The notes under the pieces: model-generated
The model's database searches: none
What the model saw: the letters and a program-made list of their open reading frames with translations, nothing else
What the model was told of the DNA's origin: nothing
Position numbers and translations under genes: made by a program
Part shown: one piece after another, positions 32,964 to 43,883 of the stretch
Layout of the letters: the number at the start of each line of letters is the position of its first letter
Position numbering within the stretch: the first letter of the stretch is position 1
Assembly: GCA_016946835.1 (NCBI GenBank)
Contig: JACVTC010000017.1
Span: 342,501 to 406,500, forward strand
Direction of reading: 5' to 3'
Length of the DNA stretch: 64,000 nt
From: Neocallimastix lanati (nom. inval.)
Taxonomy: Eukaryota; Neocallimastigomycota; Neocallimastigomycetes; Neocallimastigales; Neocallimastigaceae

Positions 32964-33528
32964 TAAAAAATAAATTTCTTTTTATTAAAATTTATTTATT
33001 ATTTATTAATATTAAAATTTATTTTTTTTGAAGTACAAATATTTAATTTTTAAGAAATATTTACAATATTTATATTTTTTTATGAATTTAAAGTATAATT
33101 ATTTGTTTATAATTTAAGTAATTTTATAGAATTATTGAATTAATTTTATATCAATAATTCATTTTTGTTTTTTTATAAATATAATAATATAATATTCAAA
33201 TATAATTTAATTAAAAATAATTATAAAATAAATATATAGAAAATAGTTTTTACTATTTTCTTTGATATTTTTAAGTTAAATAAATTGTTTTTAAAGATTA
33301 ATATAATATATTTAATAATCTTTAATTATTTTAAATAATACTTGTAATTATTTTCAAAATAAAATAAAATTTTTATAATATTTAATTAATAAATTTGATA
33401 ATATTTAAATAATAAATTTTTATAATAATTAATAATTTTTAATAATTTTTAATAATAAATTTAATTAATAATCTTAATAATTTTATAATAGTATTTAATA
33501 GTTATGATAAAGTCCTCTTTTATATAGT
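32964..33528. other. AT-rich spacer between E8 and E6
   Basis: Very AT-rich sequence with no ORF, LTR or repeat copy that I recognise. Confidence 0.6.
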
Positions 33529-34061
33529 TGTAAAGATTTAATAAAATCTTTAATAATTAATTATTACATAATTAATTAATGTAATAAAATTACATAAATT
33601 TATGATTTACGTATATGAAAATTAATTATAAATTTATGTAAACTTTTCATAAAGGAAAAATTATTATTTAAATAATTTTGGATAATAACTTAAATCTAAA
33701 TAATTTATTTAAGTTAGTTAATTTAGTTTAGTTTATTTAAAATAGTTATTCTATTTAATTTAGTTAATTAATATTTAATAAAATTATTAATAAATATTTT
33801 GTTTATAAATAAATAGTAATATATGTAAATTAGATAGAAATAATATATTATAATGTAATAATGAAAAAATATAAATTTCTATAATTAAATCGATGTATTA
33901 GTTATTGACTATATGATAGTTAATAACAAAAAAGAGATTTAATTTTTTTTTTAATTAATAAAGATTATTTTATTTAAAAAAACGAATTTTTATTACGGGT
34001 TTTTTTTATTTTGGTGTTAAAATTTGTTATTTGTAATCTGTTTCTGATAGAACTCTTTACA
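33529..34061 (+). repeat. E6 5' LTR with internal deletions
   Basis: The LTR is 533 bp against 768 bp for the 3' copy. The large deletion joins near 33765-33770 at short TTAGTTAATT repeats. The small one removes 10 bp between the TATA box and the transcript start. Confidence 0.85.
33895..33905 (+). promoter_or_regulatory. E6 self-priming transcript start
   Basis: GTATTAGTTAT follows a CGAT as in E2 and E7 and is the exact reverse complement of 34062-34072. In the intact 3' LTR it lies about 35 nt downstream of TATAAATA; in this LTR a 10-bp deletion shortens the gap to about 25 nt. Confidence 0.75.
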
Positions 34062-34072
34062 ATAACTAATAC
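34062..34072 (+). promoter_or_regulatory. E6 self-primer-binding site
   Basis: ATAACTAATAC directly follows the 5' LTR. It differs from the E2/E7 site ATAACAATTAC, and the LTR partner differs to match. Confidence 0.75.
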
Positions 34073-34110
34073 CTTTTAAATAAAAAGAAACACGTTACAA
34101 ATAATAAAAC

Positions 34111-34456
34111 TTTCTACTGATTTAGGACTCTACTTTAGGACTCTACTTTCTACTGATTTAGGACTCTACTTTAGGACTCTACTTTCTACTGATTTAGGAC
34201 TCTACTTTAGGACTCTACTTTCTACTGATTTAGGACTCTACTTTAGGACTCTACTTTCTACTGATTTAGGACTCTACTTTAGGACTCTACTTTCTACTGA
34301 TTTAGGACTCTACTTTAGGACTCTACTTTCTACTGATTTAGGACTCTACTTTAGGACTCTACTTTCTACTGATTTAGGACTCTACTTTAGGACTCTACTT
34401 TCTACTGATTTAGGACTCTACTTTAGAACTCTACTTTCTACTGATTTAGGACTCTA
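34111..34456 (+). repeat. 36-bp tandem array in the E6 leader
   Basis: Nearly ten almost perfect copies of a unit made of TTTCTACTGATTTAGGACTC, TAC and TTTAGGACTCTAC. A 13-bp sub-repeat (TTTAGGACTCTAC) occurs twice per unit. It lies between the primer site and gag. Confidence 0.9.
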
Positions 34457-34745
34457 TAATTTTGACTTTTAACATAGATTTTTATTGCTCTTAAGCATTG
34501 TTAACCCTTACTGATTTTGGACTCTTATTATTGTTGCTATTCAGGTTGAAATATTAATAATAGTTATATTATTCTATATTTTCTTCGTTTACTCGTTCGA
34601 CACCTTTTCAAGTGGATAGAGTCTGAACGACTTTACGATATTAAATATAGACATATTAATAACTTGTATAATTAATAATAAGAGATCAAAAAAAAAAAAA
34701 AAAAAAAAATAATTTAATTATTAACGTCACTTTAACATTAACAAT

Positions 34746-36362
34746 CTGGAAGAACTAAATCGCATATTTCAAAACCTTAATCTTGATGATAACATGGAGG
34801 GTCAACAACCAAACCAACTACCGATTCATCCTGCTACTCAACTGAAAATTATTAACGATCCACCGTTATTTTCTGGATCTACAAAGGATCTTGATGGTTT
34901 TTTAACCCGAGTGGAATTGGCAATTGAGGTGAATCCTCATAGATTCCCCGATGATAGGAGAAGAATAATGTTTGTAATCTCCTATTTAACAGGAAAAGCT
35001 TTAAATTGGGCTTCATGCCTTAGAAGGAATAACAATCCTGTCTTAGGAAATTATGGAAATTTTATTGCTGAACTTCGTAGAAATTTCGGAGACCCTGATG
35101 TAGAAGCTGTTATTGCTAACGGAAAATTGTGTAACATACGCCAATTTAAATATGGACATGTTGTAGAGTATATCTCCGAGTTCCAAAAAATAAGTCAATA
35201 CTCCGACTTTAATGAACCGGCCAAGATATACATGTTCATAAAAGGTCTCCATTATAAGATGAGAGAAAAGCTTGCTATTGTTAATCCAAACCCAGACAAT
35301 TTGGAAAACTTATTTAGAGAGGCCGTAACGATTGAAAATCTAACAAAAAGAAACGATCTTAGAGAATATTATCTTACTCATCAGGACAGACGGAACTACA
35401 ACCAAAATGACCCCATGGATGTCGATCTTTACCGAATTAAAAAGGGTCAAACTGCTACTAGATACTTTCCCTCTCACAGAAAAAATTACTATGAGCAAAA
35501 TAACCCTTTTAGGGAAGAACGAAAAAGAAAGGGCTTATGCTTCGTTTGTGGTAAGGCTGGGCATTTACAGTTTAATTGCCCTAACAAGAAAAGATCAAAA
35601 AATATAAAACTCATCAATAGAGCATCTGATACAGAAGCAGCTTCAACTTCTTCCTCTGCGCCGACTTCTTCTGTCAGACGAATTAAAAAGATTTGTGAAA
35701 ATGAAAATGTTTACAGAATTCTTGATATTGTTGAAAAAGAAAATATGTTCTTTAAAGGTAAAACAAATATCCTTGATTTTTACATTAAAACCAACAATTC
35801 CGAAGAAACTAAAGTGAAGGTTCTTATTGACTCAGGTTCTGACATTAACTGCATGCATCCTGAATTTGCTAGGGTTAATAAAATCAATTTGATCAATGCT
35901 GATAATTCCTTTAAAGTTGCTGGTCTTGGTTATGGTTTATCTACTGTTAAGAAAATGACAGAAAAATGTATCCTCCGTTTTAAGAATCACTTGGAAGTTA
36001 TTCAATTATACGCCCTTCGTATCCCCGATGTAGATATCATTTTAGGACTCCCTTGGATTGAAAAACATTGCCCTATTAACTACCATGATTCAAAGAAAAT
36101 CTCTTTCAGTTCAGGATACTGTGCTCGACACTGTAATGTAGGGAAAAGAAATAGAAAAAATAAGAATAAAAAGAAGTTAAATAAAATTTCTACTAAAGGA
36201 AAGGAACCATATGAAGAACTTTCCGTAACAAAGGAAAAAAATAAAATAATTGGGTTGACTTGTTGCCTTTTGCCGAGTTTGCTTATAATAATACTCTGCA
36301 ACAATCAATCAATCAATCACCATTTTTTGCAAACTATGGATTTAACCCAAAATTTAGTCTAG
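34746..36362 (+). CDS. E6 Gag-protease remnant
   Basis: The first ATG is at 34794, but homology to E2 and E7 Gag starts earlier, at CTG 34746 (LEELNRIFQNLNL). The ORF has a Retrotrans_gag region containing GSTKDLDGFLTR, a CCHC knuckle CFVCGKAGHLQFNC, and a retropepsin with LIDSGSDIN and ILGLPW. After about 36240 it joins at a deletion to out-of-frame integrase-derived sequence and stops at 36362. The protein could form particles and cut itself but has no polymerase, so the element would be non-autonomous. The last 40 or so residues have no homology in this frame. Confidence 0.8.
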   Translation: MEELNRIFQNLNLDDNMEGQQPNQLPIHPATQLKIINDPPLFSGSTKDLDGFLTRVELAIEVNPHRFPDDRRRIMFVISYLTGKALNWASCLRRNNNPVLGNYGNFIAELRRNFGDPDVEAVIANGKLCNIRQFKYGHVVEYISEFQKISQYSDFNEPAKIYMFIKGLHYKMREKLAIVNPNPDNLENLFREAVTIENLTKRNDLREYYLTHQDRRNYNQNDPMDVDLYRIKKGQTATRYFPSHRKNYYEQNNPFREERKRKGLCFVCGKAGHLQFNCPNKKRSKNIKLINRASDTEAASTSSSAPTSSVRRIKKICENENVYRILDIVEKENMFFKGKTNILDFYIKTNNSEETKVKVLIDSGSDINCMHPEFARVNKINLINADNSFKVAGLGYGLSTVKKMTEKCILRFKNHLEVIQLYALRIPDVDIILGLPWIEKHCPINYHDSKKISFSSGYCARHCNVGKRNRKNKNKKKLNKISTKGKEPYEELSVTKEKNKIIGLTCCLLPSLLIIILCNNQSINHHFLQTMDLTQNLV

Positions 36363-36417
36363 AAATTCCTTCTTTAGATAGTCCTCATAGAGCTGATGTT
36401 AGAGTAAAAGATATAAA

Positions 36418-37185
36418 TGTAAAGATTTAATAAAATCTTTAATAATTAATTATTACATAATTAATTAATGTAATAAAATTACATAAATTTATGATTTACG
36501 TATATGAAAATTAATTATAAATTTATGTAAACTTTTCATAAAGGAAAAATTATTATTTAAATAATTTTGGATAATAACTTAAATCTAAATAATTTATTTA
36601 AGTTAGTTAATTTAGTTTAGTTTATTTAAAATAGTTATTCTATTTAACTTAGTTAATTTAGTTTAGTTAGTTTAAAATACTTTAAAATTAATTTCGGAAT
36701 AGTTTTAAATAGTTAAAATTAGTTTAAATAGTTTACAAAAATAGTTTTGAATTGTAAATATATAAACATTAGTATTAATAATATTTATATAATAAATATA
36801 ATAAATGAGTTGTTATTGAATTTAATTATTATTGTAAATAAGTTGAAAGTTTATTAAATTAATTATTGTTTAGTTTAGTTAATTATTATTTAATAAAATT
36901 ATTAATAAATATTTTGTTTATAAATAAATAGTAATATATGTAAATTAGATAGAAATAATATATTATAATGTAATAATGAAAAAATATAAATACATGTAAA
37001 TTTCTATAATTAAATCGATGTATTAGTTATTGACTATATGATAGTTAATAACAAAAAGAGATTTAATTTTTTTTAATTAATAAAGATTATTTTATTTAAA
37101 AAAACGAATTTTTATTACGTGTTTTTTTTTTATTTTGGTGTTAAAATTTGATATTTGTAATCTGTTTCTGATAGAACTCTTTACA
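36418..37185 (+). repeat. E6 3' LTR
   Basis: This 768-bp copy retains the blocks missing in the 5' LTR. Coding sequence abuts its first base directly, with the usual stop codon and purine tract deleted. Confidence 0.9.
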
Positions 37186-37587
37186 AATTGTATTATTTGA
37201 AAATTTTATAAAATTTTTAACTCAATTTTTGAAAATTTTTCATTAATAAAAAAATTTTTTTTTTTTTTTTTTTTAAAATAATTATATATAATTTTGATAT
37301 AATAATAATTGAATAATATATATAATTATTAATAATTAATTTTGAAATTTAAATTGGAAATGTAATTTTAGAAATTTATTTTGAAATTTTGAAATTTCAA
37401 TTTCGAAAATTTAAAAATAAAATTAATTATGAAATATATATATAAGTTAAATGTCATATTAGCATAAATATGAATAATATTTTGCTATTTTAACTGTAAA
37501 TATTAAAATGGATTGCTGAAATTTAAATTCAAAATTTTGAAATTTATTATTATTTATTATATTTTTGTATTTATAATTGATTTTTAC
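37186..37587. other. AT-rich DNA 3' of E3 pol
   Basis: The stretch holds a T run, TTTTGAAATTT-type simple repeats and no clear LTR or polypurine tract. The E3 3' LTR would be expected here but is not recognisable. Confidence 0.55.
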
Positions 37588-40500
37588 TTATTCTCTATAA
37601 GGTAGGATATTTTTAATATGGATATTTCTTTTTAATATTACTCCTGACCTATCTTCTTGTAGTTTCACCGTATTCCAAGTTATTTCCTTTATCGTATAAG
37701 GGCCAATGTAGTATGGGTCCAATTTTTGTCTTTGAAATAATTTAATCTTTACCTTATCACCAACTTTATACTCAGGAAGTTTTTCCATACTTCTTTTCGC
37801 TTTTCTTCTAGACTTCCAATAATTAATTGTACCTAATTTTTTGTTTGCAGCATCCTTTACCCATTTAGTATGTTCCAAAATTCTTTCAATTAATACTTCG
37901 TCAATTGAGCATTCAACAGGTTCCTCCAAAGAATTCAATAAGGTAATTTCAGTAGGAAGTAAATCTTCTCTTCCATATAAAAGTTCAAAACTAGAGTATC
38001 CACTAACAGAGGATTTTGCCGTCCTTATAGCCCATAAAGCCAACGGTAACAGAGTATCCCATTCGTCGTTCTTACCAGCAAAATTCCTTAATTGTTTTCC
38101 TATTTCTCGGTTTCTATTTTCCACTAAACCATTAGAAGGTGGATGATAATTAGCAACAAAATGAATGTAAACTCCATATAAATCTAAGAAAATTTTTGTA
38201 TAATCACTGTTCAATTGTGGTCCATTATCCATATTAATTATTTGGGGTAGTCCATGCCTACTAAACACATTCACTAAGAAATCAACCACATCTTGAGAAG
38301 TAACAGAAGGATAAGCTTCTGCCTCAGTCCATAAAGTGAAATAATCTACACAAACAATTATATATTTATTACCTTTAGTAGTAGTTTTTAAAGGTCCAAT
38401 AATATCTAGGCCCATTCTAACAAAAGGAGCTTCTACAGGAGTTCGAAATATTTCAACCAAATTAGAAAGGGGCTCAGATCTATTAAGTTGACATATTTTA
38501 CAAATAGATATATATTTTTTTATATCTAAAATCATATTTTTCCAATAGTAATTTTTCTTAATTCTATCATACGTCTTTTGTAACCCTTCATGGCCGATTC
38601 TATGAGCCATTCCGATAATTTTTATCTTTTCTAGATAATCATCTATCACCAGTCTTAATTTATCTTTATCTCTAATATATGTTTTATCATCTATAGTAAC
38701 AATTCTATCTTTTAAAAACTTTTTCATGAATTCCGAGATATATTTTTCATTTTCGACTTCGTCCAAAAAGTTTGATTGATCATCTTCATTATTGTTATTA
38801 CCAATAATTTCTACGTTATTTTCATCAACAATATTATTATTATTTTCAATATTGTTTCCTAAATTATTATTATTTTCTTCAACAATAGCATTTACTACAA
38901 TATTTTCTTTTTTTCTAATGCGAGATAATGCATCAGCAATAATATTCCTTTTCCCTGGTTGGTAGACAACTTTTACTTGTAGTTGACTGAATAAATCACA
39001 CCAATGAGCGTGTTTACTAGTATTAGGTTCGCATTTCATAATGATAGGGACTAAAGGTTGATGATCTGTATACAGTATTGTCTGAAACGGATTACCTAAT
39101 ATATATTGTTTGAATTTATTGACACAAAAATATGCCGCATTACCTTCTAACTCTGTTATTGGGTAATTAAGTTCTGACTTATGCAGGGAACGACTAATAT
39201 AAAATACTGGGTGTTCTACTTCATCATTATATAGTTGCAATAAAACACCACCAATTCCTTGATAACTAGCATCAGTGCGTATATTAAATGGTTTATCATA
39301 ACGTGGATAACACAAAATAGGTGCTTGACAAAGAGCTTCCTTTAATTTTTCTATACTAGTAGTATGCTCATTAGTCCATTCAAAAGTAGAATTTTTCCTT
39401 AGTAATTTGCATAACGGGGAAGTTAATGTAGCATAATTTTCAATAAAATTCCTATAGTAACCCACCATTCCAAGAAAAGAACGTAATTCCGTAACATTAG
39501 AAGGATTATCTAATTTCTTTATTGCATCAATCTTCTTTTCTAGTGGTAATAATCCTTTGTTTGAAATCGTATGTCCTAAAGCCTCCACTTCAAAGACACA
39601 AAAATGACATTTCTCAATGTTCATTTTTAATTTAAATTTTCTGAGAATTTTAAATACATTTATTAGGTCGATTAAATGTTGTTCAATGGATGGTGAATAA
39701 ACAATAATATCGTCAAGATAAATTTGAACACATTTATTAATTAAGTCAAAGAAAATCCTATTCATTTCGCGTTGGAAGGTTGCCGGAGCATTAGTCAATC
39801 CAAAAGGCATTACCTTAAAGTAATAATTTCCAAATTTAGTTGTAAAAGAAGTAATTTCTTGGTCGCTTTCATACATAGGTATCTGGTGATACCCACTAAA
39901 AAGATCAATAGTAGAAAATATTACTGCATCTTTTAATGCATCAAAAATTTCTTGAATTATAGGGATGGCATAAGCATCTTTTTTTGTTATTTTATTTAAT
40001 AACCTATAATCTATGCACAGTCTCCATCTACCATTTTTCTTTGGTACTAAAACAATAGGTGAAGACCAAGGTGAATGAGAAGGTGAAATTAATCCTTTGT
40101 CTATTAATTTTTTTAATTCTTCTTTTAGTGCTGAAAGTTGTACCTGGGAGATCCTATATGCCTTTTGTTTTATTGGCTTGCTACCTTCTAGTAATTCAAT
40201 ACGGTGAGGTAGCAATTTGGATGGTTTTAAATCATCACTAGATATAGCTATTACATCTGAATATGAAGTTAATATGGATTTAATTTCATTTTTAAAATTT
40301 CCATCTTTGATATCCATATTGCTGATTAATTCTTCCAAAATTTTATTTTTATTAGTTGTATTAATTTTATTGGTACTAATTACATTATTAATACTAGTAT
40401 TATTCTCTAATATATAACAAAACATACACTGTGTATGAAGTTCATGTACATCTTCCAAAGGAACCAATGGGACCGCACTAAAGGTAAACACACCATTAAC

Positions 40501-41318
40501 ATTATTAATACCACTTTTTACATATAAATATTTACTATCTGCATCTACTAATAATTTATAATCTGCTTGAGTTTTTAAATTAATTATTATATCAAATATT
40601 GAGTCATCATTATCAAATACTCTAAAGACTGCATTAATTTTTAGAGTACCAATTTGTACTTCTAATTTTACCATTTCATAAACACGTTCTTCCGTATTAG
40701 ATAATGCCTGATGCACTCTACCAGAAGTAGAACCAACTATGGTATAATTTTTAATATTTTTATTTAGAAAATTTCTGGTTACCAAATTTGTATTACTACC
40801 ACCATCAATTAATACAGCAGCAGAATGACCATTAACCGTACCATTGACAATAGCAATATCGTGTTCTTGAATTTCTCTTGTAGCGTAGCAATGGGTAGGA
40901 TTATTTACTATTTCAAATTCTTCTATATCATTATGATATTCTGCACATCCTACCACTGCATCATCATCCTCAGTTCTTACCTTTTTAAAACTTTTAGTGA
41001 TATCTGAACGTAGGGCACTACTTATACCTATTAATTGGGCCAAAGTAATATTTGCTGGGGTATTTTGTAATTCTTCTATAATATCATAAGGTTCAATACC
41101 CTCTAATAATTTAATGATTTGGCCTACCCTAGTAGTTTTTTTCTTTTTATTATTTTGTTCCAATATTTTTGTACTATTATTTTTATCGTTAAATTTATTA
41201 CCAATATTAGATGCAGGTATATTTAATTCCACTGAATCTATGTCAATTTTGTTTTCCAACGTGTCATTTTTATTATTTTTATTAATTCTATTATTATTAT
41301 TATTATTTATATTATTAC

Positions 41319-41355
<37 letters not shown>

Positions 41356-41805
41356 TGTAGTCAAGTTGGATGTATCATTATTGATATTATAATTACTTGA
41401 ATTATTATTAATTAAATTTTCATTAATATTATTATTGCTATTATTTTCATTATTATTATTGCTTCCTTTATTATTAATATTATTCTTAATATTATTATTT
41501 AAATTCGGTTTTAGAATTTTACGATTTTGTAAATTGTATAAGATATTATTGTAAACATTATCACTTATATTTAAATCGTTATTGTTATTTTCATTTATAT
41601 TGTTATTGTAATTGTTATTATTTATTTTAATATTATTATTGTTTTTATAATTTCTTTTTGCCTTAGGTAGAGATGCATATTTTTCATCTCTACTACGTTT
41701 TGCTGCAGCAATAATTGCATCATAATTATTGTTCCATGTTGCTGCAGTTATTACTGGAGAAGTGGCAATTTGATTATGGGAAGTTTGCCTTCTTCCATCA
41801 TTCAG
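37588..41805 (-). CDS. E3 Pol (Ty3 type), -1 frame product
   Basis: The frame opens at the slippery site 41805-41811 and gives about 1405 residues; no ATG is needed. After a long Asn-rich stretch comes a retropepsin-like motif LIDGGSNTN, with DGG where D[S/T]G is usual. The RT has FSTIDLFSGYHQIP and YLDD. RNase H has RTDASYQGIGG and TDHQPL. The integrase has an H..H..C-x2-C finger (IGHEGLQKTYDRI, SICKICQ) and a core with GLDIIGP, MDNGPQLNS and SNGLVENRN. I see no chromodomain. E3 is a different Ty3 branch from E2, E4 and E5. The frame is intact throughout. Confidence 0.88.
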
Positions 41806-42820
41806 TTTTTTTGTAAATTAAAATAATTTATAAAATTTGGATCTTGCTTAATTTTGGCTAATTCAGTACAATCCTTAACAAGATGACCAGGTTGGTTACA
41901 GAAATAGCATGTTTTAATCTGTAAGTTCTGCATTCTATTTACCAAGTCATCCATTCCATCATTATTAGGTATTTGATTGTTATTAATTTTATAATTATTA
42001 TTGTTTCTATTATTTAAATAATTATTATTTATATTATATGGGTTATTGATTCCATTATTATTAAAATTATTTGGCATATTATGATTATTTCGATGAATGA
42101 AATTGGTAGGCATGTTCGTGGAAGTATTCCTATTGTTTCTAAAATTCAGACCAGTTCTTTTCCATGAATTATTGGAATTATTTACAAGATTAGGGACAGG
42201 TTGATTCATAGGGGAATAAATGCTATAATTATTATTTCTTTCATTCCTCCTATTATTCCTATTGTAATGTGATTCCTGTAATATTTTCTCATATTTTTCT
42301 GCTTTACTACAAGCGTCTTCTAGGGAATCACATTCCTCCATAGCTATTTTAGTATAAATCTGAGTCCTTGGTCTAAGAGCATTTTCATAATCTATAACCG
42401 AAATAGATGCTCTATCCTCTGTCTCTAGTAGGTCGTATAATTCTAAATACCTGGTATTGAAATCATATACGGTTTCGTTTGGTTCGATAATAATACGTTT
42501 TAATTGACGTAATTTATTATCTTTTTGGTTTTCTCTCCAATACTTTTTCTTTATTAGTTTTACACATTCATCTAATGTAAGAGGTTTATTTACTTCTGCT
42601 TCTTTTTCTTTCAATACTCTTACAATGTCGTCTTCAGCAGCGGCAATAATATAACTAAATTTATTTTCATCAGTAGTAATGCCTTCTCTCTTAAACCAGT
42701 CATTGATCCTAAATTTCCAAAGTTCCGCATCCCTACGAGATCCACCAATCCTTGGAAGAGTTTTTGTATCTACGTTTGACATAGTGTTGTTGATACTATT
42801 ATAATCACTACTAATATGTT

Positions 42821-42854
<34 letters not shown>

Positions 42855-42857
42855 CAT
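41802..42857 (-). CDS. E3 Gag
   Basis: The 351-residue Gag starts at an ATG followed by ten Ser codons (an AGT microsatellite). A Ty3-type capsid region covers about 30-200 (ELWKFRINDWF, ETVYDFNTRYLELY). An Asn/Arg-rich spacer leads to a CCHC knuckle CYFCNQPGHLVKDC near 317-330. It ends CAA AAA AAC TGA, so the stop codon directly follows a slippery heptamer leading into pol. Confidence 0.88.
41805..41811 (-). promoter_or_regulatory. A AAA AAC -1 ribosomal frameshift site
   Basis: On the minus strand the gag frame reads CAA AAA AAC TGA. A AAA AAC fits X XXY YYZ in the correct phase. The -1 frame is open from here through the whole of pol with no stop (checked codon by codon to 41364). A downstream stimulatory structure was not identified. 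Confidence 0.8.
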
Positions 42858-42870
42858 AAAAGAAAGTTAA

Positions 42871-42904
<34 letters not shown>

Positions 42905-43028
42905 TTAATTCGTTATTGCGTTTTGGTTTAATAATTAATAATAAATACCATTAACACTTTCTATATTTATTTTATTTTATTTTATTTTATATCCTATTCC
43001 TAGTTATTAATAAATATGAAAATATGTA

Positions 43029-43063
<35 letters not shown>

Positions 43064-43074
43064 TATTACTAATC
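42858..43074. other. E3 gag leader interrupted by the E2 insertion
   Basis: This is non-coding, with a T run of about 37 (42866-42902), TTTTA repeats and a TA run. E2 is inserted at 43075, so the E3 leader presumably continues beyond 49883. Confidence 0.6.
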
Positions 43075-43846
43075 TATAAAGTTTTGATTTAAAAAATAGA
43101 TTATAAGTCAAAAATTATAATAACACTAAATAACACAAAAATGTTTTATAAACAAATAAGTTTTATTATATTTAGATTTTAAAATAATCTTTATTAATTA
43201 TTAGTGTTATTAACAATAAATCGTTAATAACAATTACATCGATTAAAATACATGAAATTTGATAACTATTTATATTTTTATCTTATTACATTTATAATAT
43301 ATAATTCCTATTGAATTATATTATCTAGCTATTTATTTAAAAACAATACTAACCTAAACTAATAATAAATAATTAACTATTACTAAATAAAGAGAATTAT
43401 AATTAATAACTAAAATAAATATAATCAATTCTAATTGAGTTCATTTATTATTTATTTATTATTTAAATATTATTAGTAAATTTATTATATATTTTCTATT
43501 TAAAAATAATATAAAAGTTGTCATAATTATTTAATATAAATTTAGCATAAACTACCGTAAGTTTCAACATGACTAATTGCATAGTTTCATGTTGTTAATT
43601 TATCTTGTGAAAAACCTTAACTCTTATTATTTAAATTAAATTACATAAAAAGAAATGATTTTCAAATACTAGTTTCACAAGAGAAATTTTTAATTTATTA
43701 GTATGATTGGGAAAAAATCGAAATTATGTTAAAAATATTTTCAATAATTTTATACACGTGATTTCAAATAAATTTATTTTAATTTTACTTAAATTTATGA
43801 TTAAATTTAATTAAAATTATTTAAAGATATTAATAATATCTTTACA
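43075..43846 (-). repeat. E2 3' LTR
   Basis: This 772-bp direct repeat of 49107-49878 is preceded, in element orientation, by the purine-rich AAAGGGCGAGAT (43847-43858). Confidence 0.93.
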
Positions 43847-43883
43847 ATCTCGCCCTTTAAGTCGAGCTCCTGCGAGATTAACT
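43847..43883 (-). promoter_or_regulatory. E2 3' motif and polypurine tract
   Basis: On the minus strand TCTCGCAGGAGCTCGACTTA is followed by AAGGGCGAGAT against the LTR. The first block is shared almost exactly with E7 and recognisably with E5. Confidence 0.7.

Larger units (their letters stand above)
33529..37185 (+). mobile_element. E6: internally deleted Ty3 element retaining gag-protease
   Basis: LTRs TGTAAAGATT...CTCTTTACA lie at 33529-34061 and 36418-37185. The 5' LTR lacks an internal block of about 235 bp and a 10-bp block present in the 3' LTR. Inside are a self-complementary primer site, a leader with a 36-bp tandem array and a gag-protease ORF. A short out-of-frame piece of integrase then runs directly into the 3' LTR. 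RT, RNase H, most of integrase, the chromodomain and the purine tract are gone. The outer 5 bp (ATAGT and AATTG) do not match, so one flank has been rearranged. E6 belongs to the same family group as E2 and E7. Confidence 0.85.
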
